Of a stretch of 64,000 nucleotides of DNA, positions 1 through 11,971 are shown piece after piece. This stretch comes from Takakia lepidozioides. Its lineage: Eukaryota > Streptophyta > Takakiopsida > Takakiales > Takakiaceae. A program made the translations under genes and the position numbers. The notes beneath the pieces were generated by a model. It was not told the DNA's origin, ran no database searches, and saw only the letters and a list, made by a program, of their open reading frames with translations. Location of the stretch: positions 55,740,001-55,804,000 of the forward strand of contig CM060733.1 of NCBI GenBank assembly GCA_030704615.1. The letters run 5' to 3'. Each line of letters starts with the position of its first letter. The first letter of the stretch is position 1.

Positions 1-306
1 TTGGTGCAAGGGTGAGTGCGTCGTTGGGGAGGCAAATGTTTTTTTTCTTTTTTCTGCTGGATCTTTGTACAGGTGTTGCACACATATTTAAGCACATGTA
101 GGAAAAAGTGAAGCTTGAGCCACATCCGTTTGATGGGTGCAATGGCATGAGAGGATTTTCTTTCACATTAATAAACAAAAATTGGTTGATAGGGTGAATG
201 CGTCATTGGGGGGGCAAATGATTTTGGTTGGGTTTGAAACTTTGCATGCGTGTACGTTGCGCACATACATGTAATTATTGAATAACATATTTGATGCACG
301 CACACA
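1..306. other. AT-rich non-coding sequence left of the CACTA transposase
   Basis: No convincing coding sequence. A 29-bp motif at 10-38 recurs at 192-220 with about three differences, so it is a short direct repeat. The stretch probably belongs to the CACTA element (an intron or 5' part), because the transposase reading frame appears just to its right. The true left end of that element is not visible. Confidence 0.4.
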
Positions 307-409
307 TTGAAGGTTGTTGTTTGCATTTCGCTTATAATGAGTTGTATGGTTGCAAGGACACATTATAATATATGTCCATATGTTCATTTGTTCGTATCAG
401 GACTTTGTC

Positions 410-2246
410 CATCCCTTCCCGATCCTTTATCTTGGCACCCCATCCGAAAACAACCCAAGTACATCAGGCGGGAGCCGTGGGCGAGACGCCGCCCCCAGGT
501 ATCGGACGATGATGACGATGACAGTGACAGTGACAGCGACATTAACAATGAGCATGGAATTAACCAGGAGGATGTGCAAGCCATGAAGGATCTCTTAATG
601 CATCATGTGGGCGCTGATGCATCCCATGAAGAGGGAACTCGGCCAATCGATGATCCTGAAATGGCCCCCTCAAATGACATGGAGAGGGAGGCGAGAACTC
701 CATTGTACGAAGGGGCGAAAGTGAGTCGACTTTCAACAATCTTACTTTTGCTCAATCTTCAAATTCGATTTGGCATAATTAATGTTGGGATGTTTGCCAT
801 AATGCGAACTATTGCAGACTATATCCTTGCTCCACACTTGAAACCCAAGATGCCACGGTCGCGGAAAGAGGCGCGCGAAGTCTTGGACTTTGTGGGGATG
901 GGCTATAAGATTTTTCGTGCATGTTCATGTGATAAAACCCTATACTACGGAGAGGATCCGCGTCTCACCAAGTGCCCAAAGTGCAAGAAAGACCGATATC
1001 GGGATGATGTCCAAGGGAAAAAAGTACCACGCAAGGTATAAGCGCCATTCCCCCTCGCATGGAGATTACTTTCTTTAATCTCAATGTATGTAAAGTATAT
1101 TCCACAAAGTTTAGGGCTTAGAGAGCAGTACTCATACAAGATCTGATTGTGGTTTTGGAAGGAGTGAGTGAGGATTGGAAGGAGCGACGTTCGGTTTTGA
1201 CCATTCACACCCAAATGAGGGAGAGGGCTGCATAAAGGGAAAGCATAAGGGTGTTGTATTATGTGTGCTAATGGGATGATTACATGTGGGGGGCGTGGGG
1301 TATTTCATCCTAGAAAATGCATTACTTTCCGATCATCCCGCGATTGAGGGCACAGTACTGAAGCCCCGAATTGGCCAGACTCATGAGATGACATGCCTCG
1401 CATCGGAGCCCCCGGGAAAAAGGTGTGCTGGCCACAAGATTCACAAGCATGGAGGCATATTGAAGAGATGTGGCTTTTCTCTTAGAGGACCCACAACATG
1501 TCCACCTCGGCTTCTCCTCGGATGGGGTCAACCCATTCTCTGTCCAGTCATGTAGTCATTCCACTTGGCCGGTGACCATGGTGAATTACAACATCCCTCC
1601 GTATCTTTCAATTAAAAAAGGCCATATCATGTTGGCTGTCATTGTGCCAGGTGAGTGTACTCATTTCATGTTTATTATTTTTTTAGACTTTACATTAAAC
1701 TTCTGATCTCTGACGCAATTCGGATGCAAGATTAATGAGTGACATAATCATGGAGTAATACGTGTAATTCATTTTGTAGTATAATTTGCATATTGGTGGA
1801 GCATTGAAACAATGATGTGAATGTCTCATAGGGAAAAAACAAGTGGCAAACATGGACACGTACTTGCGACCTCTTGTTGATGAACTTAAGGAGCTATGGG
1901 AGGGGGGTCCGGCATTGGATCTTCACTTGACCCTATGGCCGGACAATCTTTTCAGATGAGAGGCATCTTGCTTTGGACAATGCATGATTATCCAGGTATA
2001 TTATGTTCCCCATGAACAATCCGCGTACATTCACTTGTCAATGCCGGATAATATCGATGAGGATTGGGATTGATTGAAGTAACGGCGATAGTCTTGTGTA
2101 CCGTAGTGGGGTAGATGGCACAATGGGCCATGCACATGACAACTTTTTGTTTTTGCTAATGTGGCGGGATGTGTAGTACAAGATTAACTGTTTACTCGGG
2201 GCTAAGCACCAAAGGGTACCATGCATGCTTGCATTGTGGCGATGAT
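410..2246 (+). pseudogene. CACTA transposase, N-terminal half (Transposase_21 family), degraded
   Basis: TNPD-like transposase that would bind and cut the CACTA ends in the nucleus. About 410-720 encodes an acidic Asp/Ser-rich N-terminus. A likely intron (GTGAGT at about 721 to TTGCAG at about 816) leads into 'DYILAPHLKPKMPRS', then a cysteine cluster typical of this family ('ACSCDKTLYYGEDP', 'TKCPKCKKDRY', about 917-995). A further donor follows 'VPRK' near 1036. About 1490-1650 reads 'HVHLGFSSDGVNPF' and 'VNYNIPPYLSIKKGHIML', and 1854-1915 reads 'DTYLRPLVDELKELW', all hallmark blocks of the family. Reading frame changes and stops between blocks show decay. The sequence stops at the retrotransposon insertion at 2247 and resumes at 30415. 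Confidence 0.8.
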
Positions 2247-3080
2247 TGTCGCGCGACTTTTACTCACCCATCCCTTCGTTATCCGAGGCGGAAACTCCAA
2301 GATAGAAGAGTTGGAAATCTCTAAGTACTCAGCCCGCTCCGAACAATCAGTCATGACCTACAGCTAGTGTATCATGGGGGTGTTTCCTATTTGTTTCCTT
2401 CCGCATTCATGTTAGCTAGCTACTTACTATTGATAATTGAGTATCAGTTTGCTCATCAACTCATCCATTCATTCCACAACTTCACTCAGATCTCTCTACA
2501 CAGTGTGATTGTATCGTATAAGTATCAAATTATGATTTATCAGGTATCAGGCCGAAGCCATTGTGTTCTAATCTGGTTACAATATCACTACAGCTTTGCA
2601 TATAACAAGCGTCTGGTAATCATCTCTCCTAAAATCCCCGTGCTCTCCATGCTTGCTCTCCGCCCAATCCCATCTCTTCCCTCACCCAGAAGTCCTTCCA
2701 CTGACGTGCTTCCCCCTTTATCCTCCTATCCGTGGCTCTAACCGTTTCCCTCACTAACCGTCGTCCGTGAACTAACATGTTCCATTTGCAGTGTTGTTCC
2801 CACAGTCGTCCCTGTCCTGGTTCCCTATGATCTTGATCGTCCTGTTACTCCCCCCACTGTGACCCCGGCCTCTGTGTCCCGGCTGTGTCCTGTGCTGCTG
2901 TGACGGCTTGGCTCGCTGTGACGGCTGGCTGTGTCGGCACTACTTGTGACGGGCTGTGTAACCCCTGTGTACAGTGCGTTGCTGTCACCCCTAAGGCTCC
3001 TGTTGGTCTCAGTCTGTGCTAAAATTAAGGGTACCATACAGATCCCGTATAAGTGTCTAAGTCCAGACAGTCCTCTAACA
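2247..3080 (-). repeat. Element 1 3' LTR
   Basis: About 834 bp. It matches the copy at 29521-30414 along its length, including the block beginning TGTCGCGCG at the left edge and the segment ending CTCTAACA at the right edge. The right copy is about 60 bp longer, mainly because of extra copies of a CTGTGACGGG-type minisatellite (about 2870-2960 here). Small differences between the copies indicate the insertion is not very recent. Confidence 0.9.
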
Positions 3081-3101
3081 TTACCCCTTCCCTCTCAAAA
3101 A
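3081..3101 (-). other. Polypurine tract of element 1
   Basis: On the - strand the bases immediately before the 3' LTR read AGAGGGAAGGGGTAA, directly abutting the LTR start TGTTAGAGG. This is the expected position and composition of a plus-strand primer, and it confirms the - orientation. Confidence 0.8.
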
Positions 3102-4300
3102 GCCGGTGTCCTCACGGTTTACTGATTGCGATTAGCAAACCTTTGTGAGTGAGCACCTTTCTGACGTTGAGAGTTTCGTGGCGGACTGTGTGTACGAGCC
3201 CGAGGTCTGTCACTGGTTGACGGAGATGTTTGAACACTACCAGGATAAGTGAGGCCCTCTGGAGGCTGATATCGAGGTAACCTTTCAGCATAGGAGACCC
3301 CGTCGCTTCTTCTCTGCCATCTGAATTGCATAATCTCTCCCATGTCAAAAGAATCCGCTGAAGAAACAGTTGTATCAGAATCGTCATCACCTCTCAGGTG
3401 TTTTAATTGTCGAACTTTTGTGGAATCCTCTGGGGCATACAATGTTGTCCTACATGTCTGTGATGGTTGTGATACTGAAGTAACTTCCTCCTCCCTCTCT
3501 GAAGGTCCTGCTTCCAGTAATAGCAGTTCTCTGTGCTGCTGTGCCCCTTCCTGCACATGAGCTTGGGAAACATTATCATGCGGAATCCGTGAATAGTTGT
3601 GTCTGCTGTGATGACTGTGACGGGCTGTGTTGGCCTGTGGCTGCTGTGACGACTGTGACGGGCTGTGTAACCCCCTCTACAGTGCGCTGCTGTCACCTAA
3701 GGCTCCTGTTGGTCTCAGTCTGTGCAAAAATTAAGGGTACCCTACAGATCCCGTATAAGTGTCTAAGTCCCCTACAGTCCTCTAACATTACCCCTTCCCC
3801 CTCAAAAAGCCGTGTCCTCACGGTTTACTGTTTCGAGTAGCAAACCTTTGTGTGAGTGAGCACCTTGTTGACGTTGAGAGTTTCGTGGCGGACTGTGTGT
3901 ACGAGCCCGAGGTCTGTCTCTGGTTGACGGAGATGGTTGATCACTACCTGGATAAGTGAGGCCCTCTGGAGGCTGATATCGAGGTAACCTTTCCGGCATA
4001 GGAGACCCCCGTCGCTTCTTCTCTCCATCTGAATTGCATAGTCTTCTCCCATGTCAAAAGAATTCGTGAAGAAACAGTTGTATCAGAATCCTCATCCTCT
4101 CAGGTGTTTTAATTTTCGAACTTTTTGTGGAATCATCTGGGGCATACAATGCTGTCCTACCATGTCTGGAAGTTTGCATTTACAACTTGGTGTAACCGCT
4201 GAACAGCAAAATTGGTGTAGACACTGAGCTCCTTGTCTGTCCAGTGAGTGTGGGGTACCAATTACTGGTGCAGCGTGCAAGTACTTCCATGCCACATGTC
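3102..4300 (-). repeat. Duplicated 3' end of element 1: two copies of 3' UTR/ORF tail flanking a partial LTR
   Basis: About 3102-3590 and 3798-4300 are copies of the same 3' sequence. Each carries the tail of the extra ORF (for example the motif 'SDTTVSSADSFDM' in the first copy) and each has an adjoining purine-rich tract. Between them, about 3591-3797 is the beginning of an LTR (minisatellite, then 'GCTGCTGTCACC...CTCTAACA'). A tandem duplication of LTR-start plus 3' end, or a template switch during reverse transcription, would explain it. A similar tail occurs at 41690-42060. Confidence 0.65.
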
Positions 4301-7300
4301 CCTTATAGAAAATGTCATCAATCCGAATTTCTGTGTTGACAAATGGTTGCAGGCGCTTGAAACCATGAACGAATTTGAGAATCCTTTTGCATCATAACTT
4401 TTGGGTCATATAGGTACATATGAGGTGGCACCGAAGGTAATACCCAATGATCTCCACTGGAATAACTTTGAAAGCGTGTTTGCATCTTTTGTTGCTCAAT
4501 GTGGTAACGTACCAGAAAACAAGCAGCGTAGTATAGCCCGCACCCCATGACAATACTTGCTATCTCCTTGGTCTTGGTATAAATGAGTCCATGTACAACC
4601 TGGAAAGCAACCAATTCCCTCAACATGGTACCTGCCTCGTGCCAGTATTGTGCAAAGTGATGATCTTCAATATGTCGATTGTTTGGAAGAACTTAGTCCT
4701 AGTTGCCACTGGCAGCCAAATACGCATGATTTGGTAGTAATGTGCGAATGACTGCGGAGGACTAAATTCTTTCCAAGCCAAATCCAACATGATGGGAATT
4801 TGGTTGAAGGGCATAATCATAGCCCTACTGTACTCCCTTGCAGCTGGAGTTTTAGGTGGGTTAAAAGCGGCATTGCCCCATACCTCCGGCTGTGGTGGCT
4901 GTGGTGTGGTTGTGTAGTAACCACAGGTTCAGCTACTGGTACAGTGACCTTGTTGTGGTGGTGGTGGTACTGGCTTTGTATCATTGGCATCTCCTGCACC
5001 TCCTGTGAAGACTGAAAAGCCAAAGTTCTGGCTTGTAAATAAGAAGCCATTAGCTGTTCCTGAGGGATATAGACTCTTTGGTCGATGTTTGAAGTGAGGT
5101 CTTCCACTTGAGTCTGGAGTCCGTCTACATCCTCTTGTAACTCTGCTATCCTACTATAGACATTGTCTATAGTAGTTGTGGCAATGTTCTGCACCTGCAG
5201 CCTGAGCTCATTCATCTCGCTTTGGGTGAGCTTCCGTGGGGCTTTGCCCTCTACTGGCCCTTGTGCTAAACCAGACCTGCATAAGGCTGTTATCCACCAA
5301 GCTGCTTGTGGTTCCCTGAGAGTTTGCTCCTCTCTTAGCTTGTACAATTCCAACTGCTGTTGTAAAGCCTCCATGCGCTTCGCCTGAGGTTCAACCAATT
5401 GCGCATAAGCAGCAAGTAGATTATTGGCTTCCTTCCAAGCCTTGTTACTGACCGCGATTTCATTTCTATTGGCCATGATGGTTTGTTGCAACTCCACGAT
5501 GTGTGCTTCTCTTGATCAGCTTCAATCTGCCTGTATTGCTTGAAAGTATCTTCATTGCGACAGATTGTATTCTTCATATCGACAATGAGCTTCATTTGCT
5601 CAACATTCTCTTCTTCTGCCTTCGTACATTTTTCCGCTTGACTGTTTATTTCTTTTGTTGATTGGTCAAGCATAGTTGTAAATGTAGCACATTGTATCGC
5701 CATCCTGTTATGCACTGTCTGCAACTCCGTATGTAGTGCATTCAGTTCTTGCAACTTGCTTTCATGCTGCACCTGCATTTGTATAGCTGTTGCTTATGTG
5801 CTTCGTGCAACTGGTCTTGCGCGAGGCCTGCCTCAATCAATTGTTGCTTGGCCAATTGCAAAGCCATTTCTGTATTCCCAAGTCCTGCTTCATCTTGAGA
5901 GTGACCTCTTCATCGACCTTGTTTGCACACTCAGTGGCAAGTCGAGCCTCAAACTCCTTCCTGAGTTCCTCTTTCAAGGCTGTCAATTGGGTAATTGGAA
6001 CATGGGATTTGACATAAGTCCCCAACAAATTAAGTGTCCTGCCTATGGAACTCATCAGCATTGCCTGTTGAGGGTCATCATGGTGAGGTTGCTGCTGTTC
6101 CTCCTGATCTTCAACAGTGTGATGTCTCACTAACCATTCAGGCCATTGTCCCACCGGATTTTCTTCCTGAACTACTTCATCTATCACCGGTGCTACAGTG
6201 TCATGACCTTCCGCCTGTGGTACCTCCGACACAGTGTGTGTATTATATGCACCTCAGGATTTCCCTTGGGCAACTGTTGCACCTGGGATTCTGTCTCCTT
6301 GACCAGACCAGAATATTCATAGAGAAGGTCCCCTTTCTCTATTTCTGCCACTATCTGTTCTGTAGTTGGAATATCTACCCTTCACTTTCCAAATCAATTT
6401 TCGGGTTGAGCTGCATGGATAACTTGTGACCTTGTGACAAGTCGTTCAAGTGGCTGTGATGGTTGTGATGCAGAAGTAACTTCCTCCTCCCTCTGAAGGT
6501 CCTGCTTCCAGTAATAGCATTTCTCTGTGCTGCTGTGCCCCTTCCTGGCCATGAGCTTGGGAAACATTATCATGCGGAATCCGTGAAGCCAGTGGATCCG
6601 CCACTACAGTCTTTCCCCTTCTCTGCCTCTTAGTCTCGGGTTGTGCTGCTAGTCCACCCTCACTGTGTGAAGAGCCTTGCTCTTCCATTGCAGTTGTTTC
6701 TGGCTCAAACACTCCCATTTCCTTCTTTCTTGTGCATTAAGTATGCCAGAATCAAGGATTATTTGAGCAATGATTGGGCCAGACACTATGATAGGAGACT
6801 TTGCGGTAGTACCTTGTAATCTTTTCATCTCCTCTACCAGTGCGTTGTACATTATGTCCGCCCATTGTACCTCTGTCCCTTCAGGCCTTTGAGTATTTCC
6901 TCCGTGAAGGATCTGCTCAAATACTGTTGGTTCTGTTTCATGGCAATCAGAACGTTCAATACCTGGCCTACCTCTTTTAACCCTGGGTACACAGCTTGGT
7001 ACAAGCATAACCCTGAGTTTTAAAGAAACTCCCTTCTTGGAATAAGTCCCTATTTGCAGTCTTGCCCTGTGTTCCTCCACATGCACCTGACCTGCTGGCA
7101 ATCGAAACAATTGCTGGAGGTATAGGGGGAGTAATCATTAATTCAACTCCCTTCACCGTTGTTGTTCCTGTCCTTTGGCTCAAAGTTCTGCAAAAATTGT
7201 AACATGTACTGTCTATGGTGTAGTGTCCAATCTAGGCTTTGCAATCCTTGCAATCTCAGCTCCTCCAGTATCTGTATCGCCTGTGGGGTAGCAATCGTTT

Positions 7301-7571
7301 GTTTCTGCAGAATTGTGGTGCTCTTCACCCTGATTTCCTCCATTCCTCTCACTCTCTTCATTTTAGACTCACAGAACTGCTTTGGCTGTAACAACTGCAG
7401 GAATGCCTGTAGTGCACAAAGCATAAACGTATGGTTGCCGCAGAAAGCTATGGGTAATTCTTGTAAGCCTGCGGGGCTTGCAAGCATTGCTCAAGAGAAA
7501 AGCCGCTCCCTTTCGTGTCTATGCCACTGCGTAAGTAATATTGCGAGCGTATAGTCTGTTAGTTCCTCCAT
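3800..7571 (-). pseudogene. Element 1 extra ORF downstream of pol (ORF3), degraded; unknown function
   Basis: A large accessory protein in the place where some plant gypsy elements carry an env-like gene. The likely start is the ATG at 7571 ('MEELTDYTLAILLTQWH'), matched by an ATG in the other copy at 33130. Parts in order: a globular N-terminal region (about 7570-6650, including 'LHHRQYMLQFLQNFEP'), a variable linker, a long coiled coil rich in Gln/Glu/Ala (about 6230-5000), and a C-terminal region (about 4840-3800) with 'PIMLDLAWKEFSPP' and 'ASIVMGCGLYYAACFL'. I see no signal peptide or clear transmembrane segment, so an envelope role is unsupported. Frameshifts and stops split it into at least seven pieces. 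The N-terminal part vaguely recalls the 'putative plant transposon protein' domain; that is a guess. Related copies lie at 33130-35800 (+) and 41844-42872 (-). Confidence 0.65.
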
Positions 7572-7989
7572 AGTTTCCAAGTTATAGCATTATGGCCTGT
7601 CTGTCGAGACGCCCGTTACTCAGAACGACGCCGCCTCTTGCGCTCAATTTCCCTCCATTTTCTTGATCCTTTCTCTGGTTTTCTATTGGCTGTATCCGCT
7701 GTGACTGGATTTTAGATTTTATCTTTTAGTGGACTTTCCCTGTTGGATAGTCCACTAGGATCACACATGTGACGAATTCGCTTTTCTGTACTTGCCGTTC
7801 GTTCCGTTTCCCTTTTTCCGTATTCATTAATGGGCCCGCCTTTCATCCCTTTTGACGGCCGTTCTTGTCCTCTTTCTTTTTGACACCTGTCCTTGCACTT
7901 CATTCTCTGCTGTGTGTCGCGCCCTGACCTCCACGTGTCTATTTTTAAAGTAATTTCCGTTTCCTCTTCCGTCAGCCATTTTCCTGAAG

Positions 7990-8252
7990 TTATTATGTGT
8001 CCACTTGTCACTGATTCTATGGATCGTGTAACTTTAGTAGGCTGTGTTGAGCTGTGACAGGCTGTGTCCACGCTGTGATAGGCTGTGATGCACTGTGGTA
8101 AGCTGTGATAGGCTGTGACACGCTGTGGTAGGTGTGATAGCTGTGTTTGCGCCAGGCCCGTGATGGGCTGTGATAGGCTGTGTCATGATGTGATAGGCTG
8201 TGATAGGCTGTGTCCCTGTGTTGTTTTGCCCACCTGGTCATATATGCTGGGC
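7990..8252 (-). repeat. Minisatellite GGCTGTGATA/GGCTGTGACG between integrase and ORF3
   Basis: Imperfect tandem copies of a 10-bp unit (for example AGGCTGTGAT, CGCTGTGGTA) fill about 8037-8225. The same unit family occurs in the element 1 LTRs (2870-2960, 30120-30295), in 3590-3670 and in 41250-41560. No coding role is apparent. Confidence 0.75.
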
Positions 8253-9350
8253 CTAGCGACAAAGTTCCATACTCCGTTCGTAACACTGGTGTGCAGCCCG
8301 TGACTGCTCTTGCGGTTCATGCAAATCATGCTGCAGGGGTTTGTCATGGATACCACTGTACCCCTTCAACTTATTTGCATTGACTCTTCCCAGCATTTCT
8401 TTGTTAATGGTTTGTAACATGGCGGTGTTGTTATCATACATCTTTTGTATGACATAAGGTCCTTTCCATGGTGATTTAAGCTTAGAAGCTTGAATCTTTC
8501 TTTCTTCTGCAACCATAGAACCAAATCCCCCGTCTTAAAAGTCTTTAACTTGCCTTCATCAAACTGTTCCTTTCGCTTCATCTGAATTCTGGTCATATTA
8601 TCAGCTGCATCAGCACGTACTTCTTCCACATGGTATAATTCATGTTTCCTGACCTTGATGGAGTCTTGCAATTCCATTCTTTTTCCCCACTCCGTTCTCA
8701 TGGTAGGTAAACAGGAATTCCACTGGAAGTAAGGCTTCCATACCATAAACTAATTGGAATGGTGTATACTTAGTGGTGACTTTATATGAAGTCCTGTATG
8801 ACCACAAAGCTGTCAGCAGCTTTGTATCCCAATCCGTTCTGTTTGCATTGACTATCTTAGCCAAGATAGTACATAGTATTTTGTTGGTAGCCTCTGCCTG
8901 CCCATTACCTGTGGGTAATATGTTGTACTCTTTCTATGCACAATCATAAACTCTTTAGTCAACAACTCAATGGTCTCATTCATGAAGTGACTTCCTTGAT
9001 CACTGATAAATTCTAAGGGACAGCCAAATCGTGTAAGTATGTTCTCGTACAGGAACCTTGCTGTGGACTTGGCTGTGTTGTCCCTCAAAGCTTTAGCTTC
9101 CACCCACTTTGTAGTATAATCAGTGGCTGTAATTATGTACCTGTTTCGTGTATTCTTGGATGGTGGATTAATTGGTCCAACAAAGTCTAGTCCCCATTTC
9201 TGAAATGGTTCCGTAGGCATTGTAGGATGCAAGGCCATCCTTCCAGATCTCTGCAAAGGTCCTAGCCTCTGACATTCATCACACTTCTGACAATACTCGT
9301 GTACATCTTTGAACAAGTAGGCCACCAGTATCCTGCGAGTAGTATCTTTC
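8253..9350 (-). pseudogene. Element 1 integrase region
   Basis: DDE-type retroviral integrase that would insert cDNA into the genome. The zinc finger half 'YCQKCDECQRLGPL' starts near 9290. The catalytic core has 'WGLDFVGPINPP' (first Asp), 'FISDQGSHF' (second Asp), and a degraded third block near 8900 where the frame shifts after 'STTYYPQ'. The remainder runs on through 8864-8366 ('TKLLTALWSYRTSYKVTTKYTPFQLVYG') to a C-terminus 'SPWKGPYVIQKMYDNNTAML', which resembles the GPY/F module of gypsy integrases. No chromodomain follows. Frameshifts near 8860, 8640 and 8500 break it. Confidence 0.8.
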
Positions 9351-10150
9351 TACTGGTAGTCTCTTCTCCAAAATGACCTCCAGCCACTCCTTTATGAACT
9401 TCCGCCAAAACTTTATTTACTTCATGGTGGTACAAGCATCGTTTTAGTACTCCATCAGGTCCTAACTTATACATTCTGCTTCCTACCATAGTATAAGGTA
9501 AAGCTTTGATAGCGATTCTCTTCCTCTGCTCCTTACCATAACTAGGTGGGCACTGACCATGAGCAAGGTAGTATCTGATTGGCCACTGCCAATCTAACCA
9601 TTCATCTGCACTTCCTTGCACCTCCATTACAAATAAACTCGCATCAGGTAACTGATCGTCCACTCCTGTGGCGGCCTCTCCTGTTGTTAGTCGTGACAAA
9701 TGATCTGCCACAAGATGCAAACGGCCAGGCTTGTAAATAACCTCGAACTCAAACTCATGCAAGATTATTAACCACCTCGCTATCCTTCCACTTATCAAAG
9801 GTTTGTTCACCAGATATATCAGAGCCTGGTGATCCACATAAAACATAAACTTTCTTCCCAATAGGTAATGCCTGAATTTCTTCACTGCATAGATCATTGC
9901 CAATGCTTCTCTTTCCGTTGTGCTATAGTTCCTCTCAGCACTGTTCATCAACCGGCTAGCATAGTACACAGGTGAATCTATATTCCCTGTAACATTCTGG
10001 GCTAACACCGCTCCCAACGCTTCTCTCCTGATGCATCGCAGTGAACATGAAATACTACATGCCAGTGAGGGTTAATCAGCACAGGTGTAGTTGTTACTGA
10101 CAGTGTAAGTTCCTCAAACGCCTGTTGACATTCAGCTGTCCAGGCAAACA
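9262..10150 (-). pseudogene. Element 1 RNase H region
   Basis: RNase H domain that degrades the RNA strand of the RNA:DNA hybrid. Visible blocks are 'GAVLAQNVTGNIDSPVYYAS', 'NYSTTEREALAMIYAVKKFR', 'FYVDHQALIYLV' and the linker 'YKPGRLHLVADHLSRL'. An ORF of 251 codons covers most of it and extends to the integrase zinc finger. The frame break upstream near 10020-10187 separates it from RT. Confidence 0.82.
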
Positions 10151-10186
10151 CTGCATCTTTCTTCAGAAGTTTGCTCAATGGTGCTG

Positions 10187-11189
10187 CTATTTGTGCATAC
10201 CTTTTGACAAATCTCTGTAATAACTGGTTTGCCCAAGGAATCTCCGTAGACTTTTAACATTCACTGGTGGTGGAGAGGCTTTAATGGACTCTGTCTTCCT
10301 GGGATCCACAAGGAGTCCCTTCTTACACACAATGTGTCCCAGAAGCACCCCTGAGTTCACACAGAAAGTACACTTCTCTGGATTCAGGCCCAGACCTCTC
10401 ATCCTGCATCTGGCCAAACATAACTCCAATTTATGCAAGTGCTCATTCTTAGAGCTGTACACACTGAAATCATCCAAGAATACCTGCATGAAATCATCCA
10501 TACTCATGAAAAGATTCACTTATCACTCTCTGAAAGGTCGCTGGTGCATTACAAAGTCCAAAGGGCATGACTTTGTATGCATAAGCCCCCCAGTCTGTGA
10601 TGAAAGCTGTTTTCCCTTGGTCTTCTTCTGCCACTTGCACTTGATTATAACCACTGAAGCCATCCATGAATGAGTACATCTCATGGCCTGCCACAGTGTC
10701 TAATACTGCTTCTGTGAATGGCAAAGGGAAAGGATCTTTCTTCGTACAAGCATTCAGCTTCTTATAGTTCACACATACTCTTAGTTTGCCATTCTTCTTG
10801 GGAACTATAACAATGGGTGACAACCAAGTTGTATACTCTATTGGGTATATAAACTTAGCCTCAGCCAACTTCTTTATCTCTTCTCCAACCTTCTGTGCGT
10901 AGTTGGGATTCATTCTATACCTCGCCTGCTTGATTGGTACTGACCCTGGTTCCAGTTCAATCTTATGCTGACAGACTTCAGGTGGTATCCCTTTTAGATC
11001 CTCATAGCTCCAAGCAAATACATCTCTGTATTTGATGAACAAGCTTTTAGCTTCTTCGAAGAATTCCGGCTCCAAATCAGCTCCTACTTTCACCATCCTC
11101 GGTTCCTCCTGAGTTCCCACATTTACTTCTCTCACCTGCTCATCAGCTGTGATTGTCCAACCAGTCACCACTTCATCCTGTAAGCTCAC
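10187..11189 (-). pseudogene. Element 1 reverse transcriptase
   Basis: Ty3/gypsy RT. Blocks in order are 'ARYRMNPNYAQKVGEEI', 'WLSPIVIVPKKNGKLRVCV', 'DGFSGYNQVQVAEEDQGKTA', 'MPFGLCNAPATFQRV', then after a frame change near 10500 'VFLDDFSVYS' with intact catalytic Asp-Asp, and 'LLGHIVCKKGL'. Two overlapping ORFs (11189-10494 and 10519-10187) carry it, so a single frameshift is the main damage. A second partial copy of the N-terminal part lies at 14397-14852. Confidence 0.85.
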
Positions 11190-11314
11190 AGTGGCTGGTT
11201 CTTCTAGGATTTCTATTTCTCCCTTCTCTCTTCATAGAAATGTGATGGGTAAATGCTGGTTTCCTCTTCAGTTGGTGTTGCTCACTACACCACAGCAGAT
11301 ACCTCTCAAACAAC

Positions 11315-11971
11315 TTAGGCTTTCCAGCCGCATCTCTGCAACCTGCTCCCACTCTGGGTGTGCAGCAAATAGGGTAGCTTCCTGCTCCTCATCCAGTCAT
11401 ACTCTCTGACTCCTCGAGGTCTTCTTGTAGCAGGTAATCTACTAGATTTCTTTGTGGTAATTTGTATCTCGTGTATCCCATTATGCACGGTTAGTAACTG
11501 AGAATTCCAGTCATGGAATACCCTGGCCTGTTTCAGCCACGGACGTCCCAATAATAAGGAGTAAGCCTCCATGACTTCATCCATTTTTAATACAGTTACT
11601 GTGATCATAAAGATCATTTTCTGTATCTGTATCTTAACTCCTCTTATTAATCCCAATGGCTGTACACTTCTTTGATCTGCCATTGTTACTGTAAATGGGG
11701 CTGGTTTCATGTTACTTAGACCAAGCTTCTTCCTTAATTGGTCTGTCATGATATTTACTCCAGAACCACCATCTATCAGTACATCAGTTAGTTCTGTGCT
11801 TCCAATTCTCAATTGGATTACTGGCATAGAATCATCAAAGTCCATGACTGGTTCTCGCCCTTCCGGCTTCACATTATAACTGGTCACCTTGCTGTTCAGG
11901 TCTGTGTTTCCTGTCTCTTGGGCAATTCGATTGATTGCTTGATACAGCCTGTGCCTACAATAAGGTGCCAC
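11315..11971 (-). pseudogene. Element 1 aspartic protease region (first copy)
   Basis: Retroviral-type aspartic protease domain that processes the polyprotein. The active-site block reads 'DVLIDGGSGVNIM', so it is DGG rather than the usual D-T/S-G. Flap and C-terminal blocks 'LLLGRPWLKQARVFHDWNSQ' follow. The region N-terminal to it includes a short segment 'YQAINRIAQETGNTDLN', which is absent from the second copy (14984-15610) but turns up displaced at 13728-13790. Confidence 0.75.

Noticed and set aside
4500-4560. Possible transmembrane anchor that would make ORF3 an envelope protein
   Set aside because: The hydrophobic stretch 'ASIVMGCGLYYAACFL' is short, contains polar residues and lies mid-domain. 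There is no signal peptide, so an env assignment is not supported.
8035-8230. Regular short repeats that resemble a CRISPR-like array
   Set aside because: The units are directly adjacent and degenerate, with no unique spacers, and the context is a plant retrotransposon. It is a minisatellite.
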